59,925 nucleotides of DNA from Gallionella sp. (GCA_028710565.1 JAQTTV010000019.1:1-59925), one strand, 5' to 3'. Positions 34,809-47,659 are shown, numbered from the stretch's first letter. Program-made: numbers and translations. Notes: a model not told the origin generated them from the sequence alone.

Positions 34809-36854
34809 ATGTCAGCACCCCCCTCGCAAGAACACAACGCCCACCCAACTTATCGTCCTGATATTGACGGTCTGCGTGCCGTTGCCATTCTTTCGGTGGT
34901 TATTTTCCATGCTTTTCCCATTGTTTTACGGGGTGGATTTGTTGGCGTAGATATTTTCTTTGTGATCTCTGGGTTTTTGATTTCCAGTATTATTTTCGGT
35001 AGCTTACAAAGAAATGATTTTAGTTTTGTCGAGTTTTATGCGCACCGCATCAAACGTATTTTCCCCGCACTGATTATTGTCCTTGTCGCCAGCTACACCT
35101 TTGGCTGGTTTGCCCTGCTACCCGACGAGTTCAAGCAACTGGGTAAACACATCGCTGCGAGCGCAGGGTTTGTTCAGAACTTTGTGTTATGGAAGGAGGC
35201 GGGATATTTTGATGAGGCTTCTGAGCTCAAACCTTTAATGCATCTTTGGTCTTTGGCAATTGAAGAGCAGTTTTATTTGATTTATCCCTTGTTGATTTGG
35301 GGCGCGTGGCGGCTACGGTTTAATGTTCTCACCGTGATCGGTGTACTAGGCATAATTTCTTTTGGTTTAAACATCACGGGCGTTCAAAAAGATGTCGTTG
35401 AAACATTTTTTGCTCCCCAAACGCGCTTTTGGGAATTGCTGACAGGAGCGTTGCTCGCCTATTTTCAGTTTTTCAAGCGGGTGCATTTTACTGAATGGTT
35501 GCAAACTGTTACCACCCAACAAGACGAGCGACTGAATACGCTATTGTCTATCGCTGGGGGATTGCTGATTTTGGTGGCTATTTTTGGTTTTTGCAAAGCC
35601 ATGTTATTTCCTGGTTGGTGGGCATTACTCCCTGTGATTGGGGCTTTTTTGCTTATTCTTGCGGGCGCAGATGCGTGGGTAAACCGAAAAATTTTAGCTA
35701 ATAGGCTTCTGGTTTTTATCGGGATCATCAGTTATCCACTTTATCTTTGGCATTGGTCACTGTTGTCGTTTGTACGGATAATTGAAGAAGAAACACCTTC
35801 TCGTCGCATGAGGGTGATTGCACTTGCATTGAGTTTCTTATTCGCTTGGTTGACCTACCATCTTGTTGAAAAACCACTGCGCTTTGGACCTAAAACAGTG
35901 AGTAAGATCGTGACGTTGTGTACTCTGATGATAGTCATAACTTTTATTGGATATATTACTTTTCAGCATAATGGCTTCCCCTCTCGCTTAAGCCCTTCAA
36001 TTGGAAGTCAAAATGAACAGTTTCAAAACAAAAGTACGAAGAGCTGTCAATCTGGTTATCCAAATTTTGCTAGCTTCAGGTGTCCTGGGACGAAGATTTC
36101 TAAACCGACTATCCTGTTGTTGGGGGATTCGCATAGTATGAGTTTACATGCAGGCCTCCTTGAGGCAATCAACGACTCGACTGATAACGTGCTTACTTTT
36201 GCAGGATGGGGGTGCTTGCCATTTTTTAATGTCGCTTCTTTTCAAAAAACGGCGCAAGACAGCTGCGCCGAAATGGCCAATTATTCACTTAAATTTGCGG
36301 AAAAGCAGGATTCAATACGAACCGTTATTTTGTCAGCGAGAGGCCCTATGTATCTATCTGGAAAAGGATATGGTTCTATTGAAGTTGATACTAATCGATT
36401 CTTAGCTTTTCCTGATAAACCTGAGATAACAGACTTTCACGTCGTATTTAGGCTTGCAATGCGGGAAACAATAGCGAGATTACTAGCCAAAAGAAAACAA
36501 GTCATTTTTGTATTAGATGTCCCCGAACTTGGTTTCTCTCCCAAGCGTTGTGTGCAGACCCGTCCCTTGTATCTAAGTCACCCTATCCCCATAAAACCAT
36601 GTGCCATCACTCGGCAGGATTTTGAGGCAAGAAATAGGGAATATCGAGAGCTGGTTTTTGCTGTACTCAAAGAATTTCCTTCTGTACAGGTATTTGACGC
36701 TGCCGCGCAACTTTGTGATGATCAGTGGTGTTGGGCAATGAAAGACGGCAAGATGCTATATCGAGACGATGACCACCTTTCAATCGAAGGTTCTCGTCTT
36801 GTTGCCCATGCGCTTGTCAAGTTAATACAAACCAAGCCGCCTCTTGCACAATAG
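34809..36854 (+). CDS. O-acyltransferase: acyltransferase-3 membrane domain fused to SGNH domain
   Basis: 681 residues. The family O-acetylates surface polysaccharides (LPS, exopolysaccharide or peptidoglycan). The N-terminal half has the acyltransferase-3 signature YRPDIDGLRAVAILSVVIFH, GGFVGVDIFFVISGFLI and about ten membrane segments (to ~residue 385). The C-terminal periplasmic SGNH domain has LLLGDSHSMSLHAG and the catalytic DDHLSIEGS. ATG at 34809 is chosen since the frame upstream is rarA's 3' end read out of frame. It is inserted between rarA and serS and more AT-rich than both, suggesting transfer. Confidence 0.88.
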   Translation: MSAPPSQEHNAHPTYRPDIDGLRAVAILSVVIFHAFPIVLRGGFVGVDIFFVISGFLISSIIFGSLQRNDFSFVEFYAHRIKRIFPALIIVLVASYTFGWFALLPDEFKQLGKHIAASAGFVQNFVLWKEAGYFDEASELKPLMHLWSLAIEEQFYLIYPLLIWGAWRLRFNVLTVIGVLGIISFGLNITGVQKDVVETFFAPQTRFWELLTGALLAYFQFFKRVHFTEWLQTVTTQQDERLNTLLSIAGGLLILVAIFGFCKAMLFPGWWALLPVIGAFLLILAGADAWVNRKILANRLLVFIGIISYPLYLWHWSLLSFVRIIEEETPSRRMRVIALALSFLFAWLTYHLVEKPLRFGPKTVSKIVTLCTLMIVITFIGYITFQHNGFPSRLSPSIGSQNEQFQNKSTKSCQSGYPNFASFRCPGTKISKPTILLLGDSHSMSLHAGLLEAINDSTDNVLTFAGWGCLPFFNVASFQKTAQDSCAEMANYSLKFAEKQDSIRTVILSARGPMYLSGKGYGSIEVDTNRFLAFPDKPEITDFHVVFRLAMRETIARLLAKRKQVIFVLDVPELGFSPKRCVQTRPLYLSHPIPIKPCAITRQDFEARNREYRELVFAVLKEFPSVQVFDAAAQLCDDQWCWAMKDGKMLYRDDDHLSIEGSRLVAHALVKLIQTKPPLAQ

Positions 36855-36894
36855 CGCGTTCGAGCCGTTCCTCTCAATCGTTCAATAAGCTATT

Positions 36895-37181
36895 TGCCCA
36901 AGTCCAACACGGGTTATGTCGCGTATAATCCCGCCCGCACTTTCGTCATGCAAGACGGCTCGCGTGACATGCTTCTGTGCGCAATTCACGTGGGTGAGAG
37001 CTTGGTTACGGCAAAGGCTGCCGCTACGCGCTCGACGAAGCAGGCAGCTACGCGGCAAGCGAACAGTATTTCCCCGACGGCATGGATGCCGTTAATTTTT
37101 ACCAATCCACAGAGCGCGGATTCGAAGCCAAAATCAGTGAATTTTGGCGATGTTGCGCGCGTTGGATGAGGCGGAAAAAAT
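36895..37181 (+). pseudogene. Decayed second copy of the rarA 3' end
   Basis: About 290 bases align with rarA 34459-34763: the same run AAGTC(G/C)AACnCGGGTTATG, GTCGCGTATAAT, CCCGACGGCATGGATGCCGT and AATTTTTACCAA. Deletions break the frame (for example the stretch encoding KLMKQLDYG). Full-length rarA lies on the other side of the acyltransferase gene, so the acyltransferase is bracketed by direct repeats of the rarA tail. Confidence 0.88.
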
Positions 37182-39445
<2,264 letters not shown>

Positions 39446-39457
<12 letters not shown>

Positions 39458-39485
39458 AGGATCACTTTACGCGTCGGGTATTTTG
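39446..39485. terminator. Bidirectional terminator between channel and rlpA genes
   Basis: CCCGACGCGTAAAG (39446-39459) and CTTTACGCGTCGGG (39465-39478) form a perfect 14 bp stem with a 5-base loop, followed by TATTTTGCTT. It overlaps the last codons of the channel gene and separates the convergent transcripts. Confidence 0.75.
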
Positions 39486-39490
39486 CTTAT

Positions 39491-40318
39491 TTACCAGCGA
39501 GAATTCGGTTGGATGGTAAAGAGCGGAACATCAGGAGAGTTCGTGTCGTTGTAATACGGCGCGCTGTTATAGGAACGTGAGTTGTCATACATTGGCGCAC
39601 TGTTATAGGGGCGTGAATAGTCATAAACTGGAGCCCGATTATAGGGCTGTGCATTATAGGGTTGCACATTGTTGTAAATCGGTGCGCCGTTATTCGGTTG
39701 TATATTGTTGTACGGCATGGGATTGTCATAAACCTGTACGTTACTGCACAGTGGCAAGGAGGATGCGTTGGGAGTAATACTTTCCATCGTTACTTCTCCT
39801 GTTCGATTGTTCGGCATACCAAGCTTAACAGCCGCCGCGTAGGACAAATGAATGATGCGATCCGCACGGAATGGACCACGATCATTTATCCGTACAATCA
39901 CCGAGCGACCATTTTCTACGCTGGTCACCCGTGCATAACTTGGGATTGGCAAAATAGGATGTGCCGCCGTCATCGCGTAGTCGTTATAAAGTTCACCGCT
40001 TGCAGTGGGGCTACCCTCAACACCCGTGCCATACCAGGAGGCAATACCGCGCTGCCTAAAGCCTTCCGCATTTTGTAAGGGTCTATATTCACGATTAAAT
40101 TGAACATAAGGGTTGTTAGCGGAAGGATGCAGCGGCTCATACCGAGGCACCGCATCAGGAATATTCTCTATTGAAATAACATTGATGTCATTCGTGGGTT
40201 GATTGCTTGGGTATCTTGAGTCTATAGGGGCTCGCGGAACTGTTTGGCGCTGTGGAGCTGTGTTGCAAGCTGCTAATAGCACTGAAAGACTGATCCATAA
40301 CCACATTTGCTTATTCAT
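39491..40318 (-). CDS. RlpA-like lipoprotein with Tyr/Asn/Pro repeat tail
   Basis: 275 residues from ATG at 40318 behind AAGGAGG. Lipobox LLAAC anchors it to the outer membrane. The double-psi beta-barrel domain (about 87-190) has GIASWYGTG, AMTAAHPILPIPSYARV and VIVRINDRGPF, the RlpA transglycosylase core. In place of a SPOR domain there is a tail of about 75 residues of PYN-type repeats (YNNVQPYNAQPYN, YDYSRPYNSAPMYDNSRSYN). It is the second RlpA-type gene here, downstream of the SPOR-containing one. It may lack septal targeting. Confidence 0.87.
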   Translation of the reverse strand: MNKQMWLWISLSVLLAACNTAPQRQTVPRAPIDSRYPSNQPTNDINVISIENIPDAVPRYEPLHPSANNPYVQFNREYRPLQNAEGFRQRGIASWYGTGVEGSPTASGELYNDYAMTAAHPILPIPSYARVTSVENGRSVIVRINDRGPFRADRIIHLSYAAAVKLGMPNNRTGEVTMESITPNASSLPLCSNVQVYDNPMPYNNIQPNNGAPIYNNVQPYNAQPYNRAPVYDYSRPYNSAPMYDNSRSYNSAPYYNDTNSPDVPLFTIQPNSRW

Positions 40319-40408
40319 ATAACCTCCTTGAGTAGTGACCGCTAACACTTAAGACAATTCGACTAGGTGTTGCTTGGTTGATACAACGATGCTGATAATC
40401 CCATACAT

Positions 40409-41494
40409 TTATTTGATGAGCGGTTTAAAACCCAATATTAAGGTCATTTCACATGCCGCACGTTGTGCTTCTTCGCGGCTGTTGTACGGTCCGATACGTA
40501 CACGATGCAAATTTTCTTGCACGAGTATTGCCAAAGGATGTTGATTCGCACCAAGCTGACGCTGCACTTTATCCTTAAAATTTTGTGCGGATGATACGGT
40601 TTTAAACGCGCCCAATTGTAAATAAGTCTCCCCTGTGAGCTTCGCTATCATCGCCGATTTAAGAGGAGGATGGGCGCGAGTCGTTGGTTTGGTTGTGGAT
40701 TCGAATGTAATTTTGACTGGGTTAGCGGGGCTGGTGCGTAAAGAAGAGGAGGGCATATCTTGTGCCAGACTTAATATCTCCACTCGTCGTTCATCGCTGC
40801 CGACTAATCCTATTTTATTCGCCGCTGCGTAAGATAAATCAATGATTTTCTTATGGAAACCAAAGGGGCCTCTATCATTGATGCGCACCACGACAGATTT
40901 CCGATTACTTAAGTTGGTGACCCGTGCATAACTAGGAATAGGCAAAGTAGGATGAGCCGCCGTCATGCCATAGACATCATAAATTTCACCATTCACTGTT
41001 GCTTGTCCCTGATGACTCTGGCTGTACCAGGTTGCTTCGCCGCGTTGAAAATAATTCACTGCATTTTGTATCGGTGTGTATTTCACCCCTAGTTCAGAAT
41101 AGGGTTGGTTGTATTTAGCTACGACAGATTTTTCGCGCTTGGTATGTATAGCATGACGCACGACGGGACGCATCACTTTTTTTGTTGCCTTGGGGGGGGC
41201 AATCGTGGGCAACTTTGCTGCAATGGATGTCGCAACGGGGGGGGTAGTGACTACACCAGAGACTGGATTAGGCGATATTGTGGGGGCAGCGGTAATGGAC
41301 GAAACTGGAGTTGCTGAAGCTGGTGCAGGTAATTCGATTACTACTGGAGGGGGAATGACAGGCGCGACTGCTACCACACCAGAATGACTTACGGCGGGTT
41401 TGGTTTCCAACGAGGGCTCGCCTTGTGATGTTGTGCTGATGCAACCCAGCACTATAACGGTCACGCAAACCCTGAAAGAAAGACGATTACTCAC
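40409..41494 (-). CDS. rlpA: RlpA septal ring lytic transglycosylase with SPOR domain
   Basis: 361 residues from GTG at 41494 behind AAGGAGTAACT. VIVLGC is a likely lipobox. A Pro/Ala/Thr-rich linker (about 25-130) precedes the double-psi barrel (GEATWYSQSHQG; YGMTAAHPTLPIPSYARV; VVVRINDRGPF) and a C-terminal SPOR domain (YLQLGAFKTVSSAQNFKDKV), which binds denuded glycan at the division septum. It is downstream of rodA, as in other gammaproteobacteria; dacA, which often follows rlpA, is absent. Confidence 0.93.
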   Translation of the reverse strand: MSNRLSFRVCVTVIVLGCISTTSQGEPSLETKPAVSHSGVVAVAPVIPPPVVIELPAPASATPVSSITAAPTISPNPVSGVVTTPPVATSIAAKLPTIAPPKATKKVMRPVVRHAIHTKREKSVVAKYNQPYSELGVKYTPIQNAVNYFQRGEATWYSQSHQGQATVNGEIYDVYGMTAAHPTLPIPSYARVTNLSNRKSVVVRINDRGPFGFHKKIIDLSYAAANKIGLVGSDERRVEILSLAQDMPSSSLRTSPANPVKITFESTTKPTTRAHPPLKSAMIAKLTGETYLQLGAFKTVSSAQNFKDKVQRQLGANQHPLAILVQENLHRVRIGPYNSREEAQRAACEMTLILGFKPLIK

Positions 41495-41617
41495 AGTTAC
41501 TCCTTGTATTTTCGCAGTACGTTCACTAAAACGGACAAGTTCACGCGTCGCACTTGATAAAAAATTTCTTACATCGTGTACGGTATACAGACAAATGGCA
41601 ACGTATATCGAACACGA

Positions 41618-42715
41618 TTAGGTTTTCACCAATTGTTTATGCGTCTCAATGCTCATTAACATACCAAAACCGAGCAACAATGTCAGCATGGAAGTTCCCC
41701 CATAACTGACCAACGGTAGCGGCACGCCGACGACAGGCAAAATGCCACTGACCATGCCCATATTCACAAATGCATACGTGGTGAAGGTCAGCGTGATTGA
41801 ACCTGCCATTAAACGCGTAAAATAAGTTGAAGCATTGGCGGTAATCACAAAGCCCCGCCCAATCACAAAAAAATACATCAACAACAATAAGGTGTTGCCC
41901 AGTAAGCCAAATTCTTCTGAATAAACGGCAAAAATAAAATCGGTGGTACGTTCAGGCAAAAAGGCCAGATGGGTCTGTGTGCCATTCAAATAACCTTTTC
42001 CTGTCACCCCTCCCGATCCGACGGCAATCATACCTTGTATGGTGTGATAACCTTTTCCAAGTGCATCCTGCGTGGGGTCGAGCAACATTTCAATGCGATG
42101 ACGCTGATATTCATGCAATGATCGCCAGATAAACGGCGCGCTGGCGAGCGCACTGACCACTAATGTAAGCATCACCCGCCAACTGAGTCCCGCCAAAAAT
42201 AACACATAAAAACCACTGGCAGAAATTAACAAGGCAGTACCTAGATCAGGTTGTCGGGCAATCAGAAAAACGGGCAGCAGCAACAGCAGTGCCGCAATGG
42301 CATGGTTTTTTAGTCCTAACGTCGCTTCATGCTTCTCGAAATACCATGCCAGCATCAAAGGGACACCAATTTTCATGAGTTCGGATGGTTGTATGGTGGC
42401 GACACCTAAATTCAACCAACGGCGAGCACCATGACTGATGTCTCCAAAAAGGGCGACACCCAATAGTAGCACTATCCCCAACACATAAATCGGCAAAGCC
42501 GCACGCATCAAAAAATGCAGCGGCAGATTGGCTACACCCCACATCAACACTAACGCGATACAGATATTCGTGCCTTGGCCGATGACGCGAGACCAACTCC
42601 CATCTCCTGCGCTGTACAAGGTGAATAAGCTGGTACTCATCAGTAAACAGATGCCCAGCAGTAACCACCCATCCAGATGCGCGGTAAATCGCCGCCACAA
42701 TCGACGCTTAGTCAT
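41618..42715 (-). CDS. rodA: Rod-shape glycosyltransferase RodA (MrdB)
   Basis: 365 residues from ATG at 42715 behind GAGGAGGAAT. SEDS-family peptidoglycan polymerase working with PBP2 in elongation. About ten membrane segments; signature motifs GARRWLNLG, KIGVPLMLAWYF, LIARQPDLGTALLI, and PLPLVSYGGTSML near the C-terminus. It overlaps the end of mrdA by 8 bases. The frame upstream of 42715 lies in mrdA and is not used. Confidence 0.96.
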   Translation of the reverse strand: MTKRRLWRRFTAHLDGWLLLGICLLMSTSLFTLYSAGDGSWSRVIGQGTNICIALVLMWGVANLPLHFLMRAALPIYVLGIVLLLGVALFGDISHGARRWLNLGVATIQPSELMKIGVPLMLAWYFEKHEATLGLKNHAIAALLLLLPVFLIARQPDLGTALLISASGFYVLFLAGLSWRVMLTLVVSALASAPFIWRSLHEYQRHRIEMLLDPTQDALGKGYHTIQGMIAVGSGGVTGKGYLNGTQTHLAFLPERTTDFIFAVYSEEFGLLGNTLLLLMYFFVIGRGFVITANASTYFTRLMAGSITLTFTTYAFVNMGMVSGILPVVGVPLPLVSYGGTSMLTLLLGFGMLMSIETHKQLVKT

Positions 42716-44687
42716 ATTCCTCCTCAGTGGGGGCATCTATTGGGGCGGATGCCGCAGAAACAGCAGAAGAGGCGGCGGCTCGAACTACTGGAAGCACGAT
42801 CGGGGCAGGCTTTTTGCCTAATAAGTAATAGTCAAACACTTTGCGCGCAATTGGTCCTGCAGTTCCCCCGCCATGCCCCCCATTTTCTGCCAAAATGGCC
42901 ACCGCAATTTTTGGCTGATCTGCGGGAGCAAAAGCAATAAACCAAGCATGGTCACGGTGTCGCTCACTTAAGGCACTGGCGTTGTATTTCTCACCTTGTT
43001 TCACGCCGACCACTTGCGCCGTTCCCGTTTTTCCTGCGATTTGATACGGTGCGCCAGCTGAAGCCGCAACAGCGGTTCCCCCAGGTTGGGTAACCGCCAC
43101 CATGGCACGTTTCACCAGATCAATATAAGTTGGATCAATGTGTAGATCCACGTTAGGTGGATAGTTAAGTACAGGATTTGTTTTAGGTGTTGCCCCCCGA
43201 ATTTCTCGCACGAAGTGAGGTTGGTAACCAATACCATTATTCGCCAAAGTGGCTGTCGCCACAGCAAGTTGCATAGGGGTTACCAAACTATAGCCCTGTC
43301 CAATTCCTACTGTCACCGTATCTCCGCCATACCAACGTTGTTTGTACCTTCGCATTTTCCAGCCTGGGGTCGGCAAGAGTCCTGATGATTCACCATCAAA
43401 ACCGTCTTCCGTTCTACGCCCCAAGTCCACCCCTGTTTTTTTGCCAAAACCAAACCCTGTTAAGTAGCTGGCAATGCGCTCCATGCCTAACTCCATCGCC
43501 AAACCGTAATAATACACATCGCAAGACACTACAATGGATTTGAACATGTCAACACTGCCATGCCCACCCTCTTTCCAATCGCGGTAATCGTGATTTTTAC
43601 TTGGTAAATTAAACACGCCATTATCCTGCACCTTGAAGTCGGGGGATCTCGCCTTGTAATGCAGACCTGCGAGTGCCATAAAAGGTTTGATGGTGGATCC
43701 TGGGGGATACTGGCCACGCAAGGCGCGATTATTGAGCGGGGTATCGGGCGAATTGTTCAGTGCGTCCCAATTTTCAGTGTCAATCCCATCAATAAATAGA
43801 CTTGGATCATAAGTCGGCTTACTCACAAACGCTAAGACCTCGCCATTGCGCGGGTCAATCGCCACCAATGCGCCGCGATAATCGCCAAAAGCTTCATCCG
43901 CAATCATTTGTAATTTGGCATCTATGCTCAGAATCAGCGTACTACCAGATACAGGCGGTGTACGTTTGAGCATTCGCACCGCCCGTCCAGCCGCATCCAC
44001 TTCAACCTCTTCAACACCCGTTTTGCCATGCAAAATGGCTTCGTAACTTTGCTCTAAGCCTGTTTTGCCGATGTAATCTGAGCCGCGATAATTGCCTGCC
44101 ACATCGTCCTCATCCAATTGGTCAATATCACTTTGGTTAATTCGTCCAATATAGCCAATCAAGTGCGCCGTTTTGTCGCCATAAGGGTAATCTCGAAATA
44201 AGCGGGCGCGTAGTTCCACCCCTGGAAAGCGATATTGATGTGCTGCAAAACGAGCCACCTCATCCTCGCTGAGGTTGTTGCGTAACAGCAAGGTTTCAAA
44301 ATCACGGCTTTCTGCCAGCAATTTTTTGAAGCGTTTACGGTCTTTAGGGGTGATCGCCACCAGTTTAGCCAATGCCTCTATGGTTGCTTCCAAGGAGTCA
44401 TTCAACTTGTTGGGGGTGATTTCCAATGTGTTGCCAGAATAGTTGCGCGCGAGGATTTCACCGTTGCGATCTAGAATTAAGCCACGACCTGGCACAATGG
44501 GGACGATGGAAATGCGATTTTTTTCGGCAAGTGTTTGGTAGTAATCGTGACGGACGACTTGCAAATACACAAATCGTCCCAGCAAAATAAACAATAGAAT
44601 CAATGCAAAACCAATGCCGATAGCTAAGCGCAGCCGAAAATAATAAATTTCGCGCTGATGATCTTTAATTTCTACTTGTCGCCTCAT
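42708..44687 (-). CDS. mrdA: Penicillin-binding protein 2 (MrdA)
   Basis: 659 residues. Elongation-specific peptidoglycan transpeptidase. It has an N-terminal membrane anchor (about 20-43), a pedestal/dimerisation domain (GRGLILDRNGEILARN), then the transpeptidase: active-site serine in PPGSTIKPF, SxD motif SCDVYYYGL, and AGKTGTAQ. The C-terminal tail is Ala/Pro rich and extends beyond the E. coli enzyme. It overlaps mreD by 4 bases. Confidence 0.96.
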   Translation of the reverse strand: MRRQVEIKDHQREIYYFRLRLAIGIGFALILLFILLGRFVYLQVVRHDYYQTLAEKNRISIVPIVPGRGLILDRNGEILARNYSGNTLEITPNKLNDSLEATIEALAKLVAITPKDRKRFKKLLAESRDFETLLLRNNLSEDEVARFAAHQYRFPGVELRARLFRDYPYGDKTAHLIGYIGRINQSDIDQLDEDDVAGNYRGSDYIGKTGLEQSYEAILHGKTGVEEVEVDAAGRAVRMLKRTPPVSGSTLILSIDAKLQMIADEAFGDYRGALVAIDPRNGEVLAFVSKPTYDPSLFIDGIDTENWDALNNSPDTPLNNRALRGQYPPGSTIKPFMALAGLHYKARSPDFKVQDNGVFNLPSKNHDYRDWKEGGHGSVDMFKSIVVSCDVYYYGLAMELGMERIASYLTGFGFGKKTGVDLGRRTEDGFDGESSGLLPTPGWKMRRYKQRWYGGDTVTVGIGQGYSLVTPMQLAVATATLANNGIGYQPHFVREIRGATPKTNPVLNYPPNVDLHIDPTYIDLVKRAMVAVTQPGGTAVAASAGAPYQIAGKTGTAQVVGVKQGEKYNASALSERHRDHAWFIAFAPADQPKIAVAILAENGGHGGGTAGPIARKVFDYYLLGKKPAPIVLPVVRAAASSAVSAASAPIDAPTEEEYD

Positions 44688-45202
44688 AGAGGATCGTGAT
44701 CCTCACGTAGTTGCTGCACTATTTGCAATACGATACTCAATAAAAGCCATGAGAATGCAGAGGTGATACACCCCAGAAAATACCACCACACCATCGTGTG
44801 ATTCAGTTGCCAATCGATCAAGGCATACACGACGTAAGTTAAGGTCAACATGCCAAATACTTGTGGAATTTGCTGATAGAGGTGAAACATTTGTAAGCGA
44901 CGATGCAGCATCATGCTGCTAAATGCCATGACGCTGTAGGCTAAGGCGTGCTGCCCAAACACGGTAGCGTCCGCCACATCTGAAAAAATTCCCACCATCC
45001 ATGCGATACCGATGCCGATATGTCCTGGTTTTTGTAAGCACCAGTACAGCAAGACCACTGCGACTGCGTCAGGACGCAAAATCAATCCGACTCCTTGCCA
45101 CGGTAGTGCGTTAAATAGCAGCGCAAGCAACAGGGTCAGTACAATCAGAAAGTTACTTGCAGGGCGTTGCAGCGTCGCTTTGGTATAAGTTAAGTAATAC
45201 AC
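44684..45202 (-). CDS. mreD: Rod shape-determining protein MreD
   Basis: 172 residues, about five membrane segments. It is a membrane component of the elongasome bridging MreC to RodA/PBP2. Typical elements are RPDAVAVVLLYWCLQKP and GIAWMVGIFSDVADATVFGQ. Its start overlaps the mreC stop by one base. Confidence 0.93.
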   Translation of the reverse strand: MYYLTYTKATLQRPASNFLIVLTLLLALLFNALPWQGVGLILRPDAVAVVLLYWCLQKPGHIGIGIAWMVGIFSDVADATVFGQHALAYSVMAFSSMMLHRRLQMFHLYQQIPQVFGMLTLTYVVYALIDWQLNHTMVWWYFLGCITSAFSWLLLSIVLQIVQQLREDHDPL

Positions 45203-46104
45203 TATTTTTTCAACTTCACAGGAGTGGATTTGACGGTACTCTCAGGCTCAATGGGCAATTCTAGCGGTTTGGCTAAACTAGACAAAATCAATAAATAACG
45301 ATAGTGATCCACCCCCGCCATCGGCAAGCAGCGTACACGCGCAAAAGGATAGGCAGGATCACGTTCGACTTTGACGACTTTTCCCACAGGAATACCCGCA
45401 GGATAGACACCATCTAGCCCTGAGGTCACGAATACATCGCCGCTTTGAATATCCGTGCTAACGGGCAAATAACGCACAGTGAGTTGACTGGTATCGCCCG
45501 CACCCAACAAGACCGTGCGCATCCCCGTGCGGAGCAGTTGCACAGGCACCGCATGGTCTTTATCTGTAATCAGTGTCACTTCTGACATCCAAGGATAGGT
45601 GCGGGTAATTTGTCCGACAATTCCACGGTCATCCATCACCACCTGTCCTGCCTGCACCAGTGCCATACTTCCTTTGTTGACCAGCACTTTACGCTTAAAG
45701 ACATCTCGTTCTGCATAGATCACTTCCGCCATTTGTTGAGTATAGCCAGACGGTGGCGGAAGGGCGACCAAGGTGCGCAATTGCAGATTTTCTTGCGTCA
45801 GCGCATTCAGCTTTACAAGTTGTGCGGCATCTTGCTGATGTTGCATCTCCAGTCGTAAATTGGCGCGCACCAAGCTATTTTGTGTATAAAGTCGTTCGCG
45901 CGCTTGTTGCCATAAGCGATCAGGCAAAGTGGCGACTTCTTGAATTGGCAACATCAATACCGACAAGCTTATGCGGGCACTTTCCAAATAACGGTAACGC
46001 ACATCAACAAACAGCAACAACAAAGACAGTGACGCAAAAAACACCAGCCTAACCAGTGGACTGGGGCCGCGATGTGCGAAACGAAAGGTTTGAGAGGTAT
46101 CCAT
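45202..46104 (-). CDS. mreC: Rod shape-determining protein MreC
   Basis: 300 residues. A periplasmic elongasome protein with an N-terminal membrane segment (about 19-38), coiled coil (about 70-110), and two beta domains (VMDDRGIVGQIT; VTLITDKDHAVPVQL; DVFVTSGLDGVYPAGIPVG). Length and motifs are standard. It is 55 bases downstream of mreB. Confidence 0.95.
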   Translation of the reverse strand: MDTSQTFRFAHRGPSPLVRLVFFASLSLLLLFVDVRYRYLESARISLSVLMLPIQEVATLPDRLWQQARERLYTQNSLVRANLRLEMQHQQDAAQLVKLNALTQENLQLRTLVALPPPSGYTQQMAEVIYAERDVFKRKVLVNKGSMALVQAGQVVMDDRGIVGQITRTYPWMSEVTLITDKDHAVPVQLLRTGMRTVLLGAGDTSQLTVRYLPVSTDIQSGDVFVTSGLDGVYPAGIPVGKVVKVERDPAYPFARVRCLPMAGVDHYRYLLILSSLAKPLELPIEPESTVKSTPVKLKK

Positions 46105-46159
46105 ATTGCGAACGCGAAGTTAAGGAGACAACCCCCCTAACTACGCGCACTGTCCACGC

Positions 46160-47224
<1,065 letters not shown>

Positions 47225-47291
47225 TCAAAGTGGTGCGCTACCAAAGCCTGTTATGATAACCTATTAGCATTATTTCAATAAATTTTTTGCC

Positions 47292-47579
47292 ATGTCTCTT
47301 ACTACCGAAGATGTCCGTAAAGTTGCCAGACTCGCTCGTTTGGCGATGAACGAAGCCGAAATCGACGCTGCACGCAGCCAATTATCAGGTATTTTTGAAC
47401 TGATTGCCGAAATGCAAGCTGTCGATACCCGCAATATTGCCCCCATGTCCCACGCCCAAGACGTATCGCAACGCCTGCGTGCGGATGTGGTCACCGCACA
47501 AAATGAACGTGAAGCGTTCCAAGCCATTGCCCCACAGGTTGAGGCAGGCTTGTATCTTGTGCCGCAAGTTATTGAATAG
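47292..47579 (+). CDS. gatC: Asp/Glu-tRNA amidotransferase subunit GatC
   Basis: 95 residues. GatC stabilises the GatA-GatB complex that converts Glu-tRNA-Gln and Asp-tRNA-Asn to the amide forms. Pattern: TTEDVRKVARLARLAM, LSGIFELIAEMQAVDT, LRADVVT and VPQVIE at the end. It is divergent from mreB, a conserved arrangement in gammaproteobacteria that use the amidation route. Confidence 0.96.
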   Translation: MSLTTEDVRKVARLARLAMNEAEIDAARSQLSGIFELIAEMQAVDTRNIAPMSHAQDVSQRLRADVVTAQNEREAFQAIAPQVEAGLYLVPQVIE

Positions 47580-47583
47580 CATG

Positions 47584-47659
47584 GTAGGGGCGCACCTGCG
47601 TGTGCGCCCTGTTAGCGACCCCTACGTTGGATAGGGCGCACACGCAGGTGCGCCCCTAC
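47584..47659. repeat. 27 bp perfect inverted repeat between gatC and gatA
   Basis: GTAGGGGCGCACCTGCGTGT then GCGCCCT (47584-47610) is exactly inverted at 47633-47659, with a 22-base loop. It begins 4 bases after the gatC stop and ends about 23 bases before gatA. It can form a very stable hairpin in the transcript without a T run. Confidence 0.92.

Noticed and set aside
36894..37169. 91-codon frame after the acyltransferase
   Set aside because: It is a frame-shifted reading of the decayed rarA tail.
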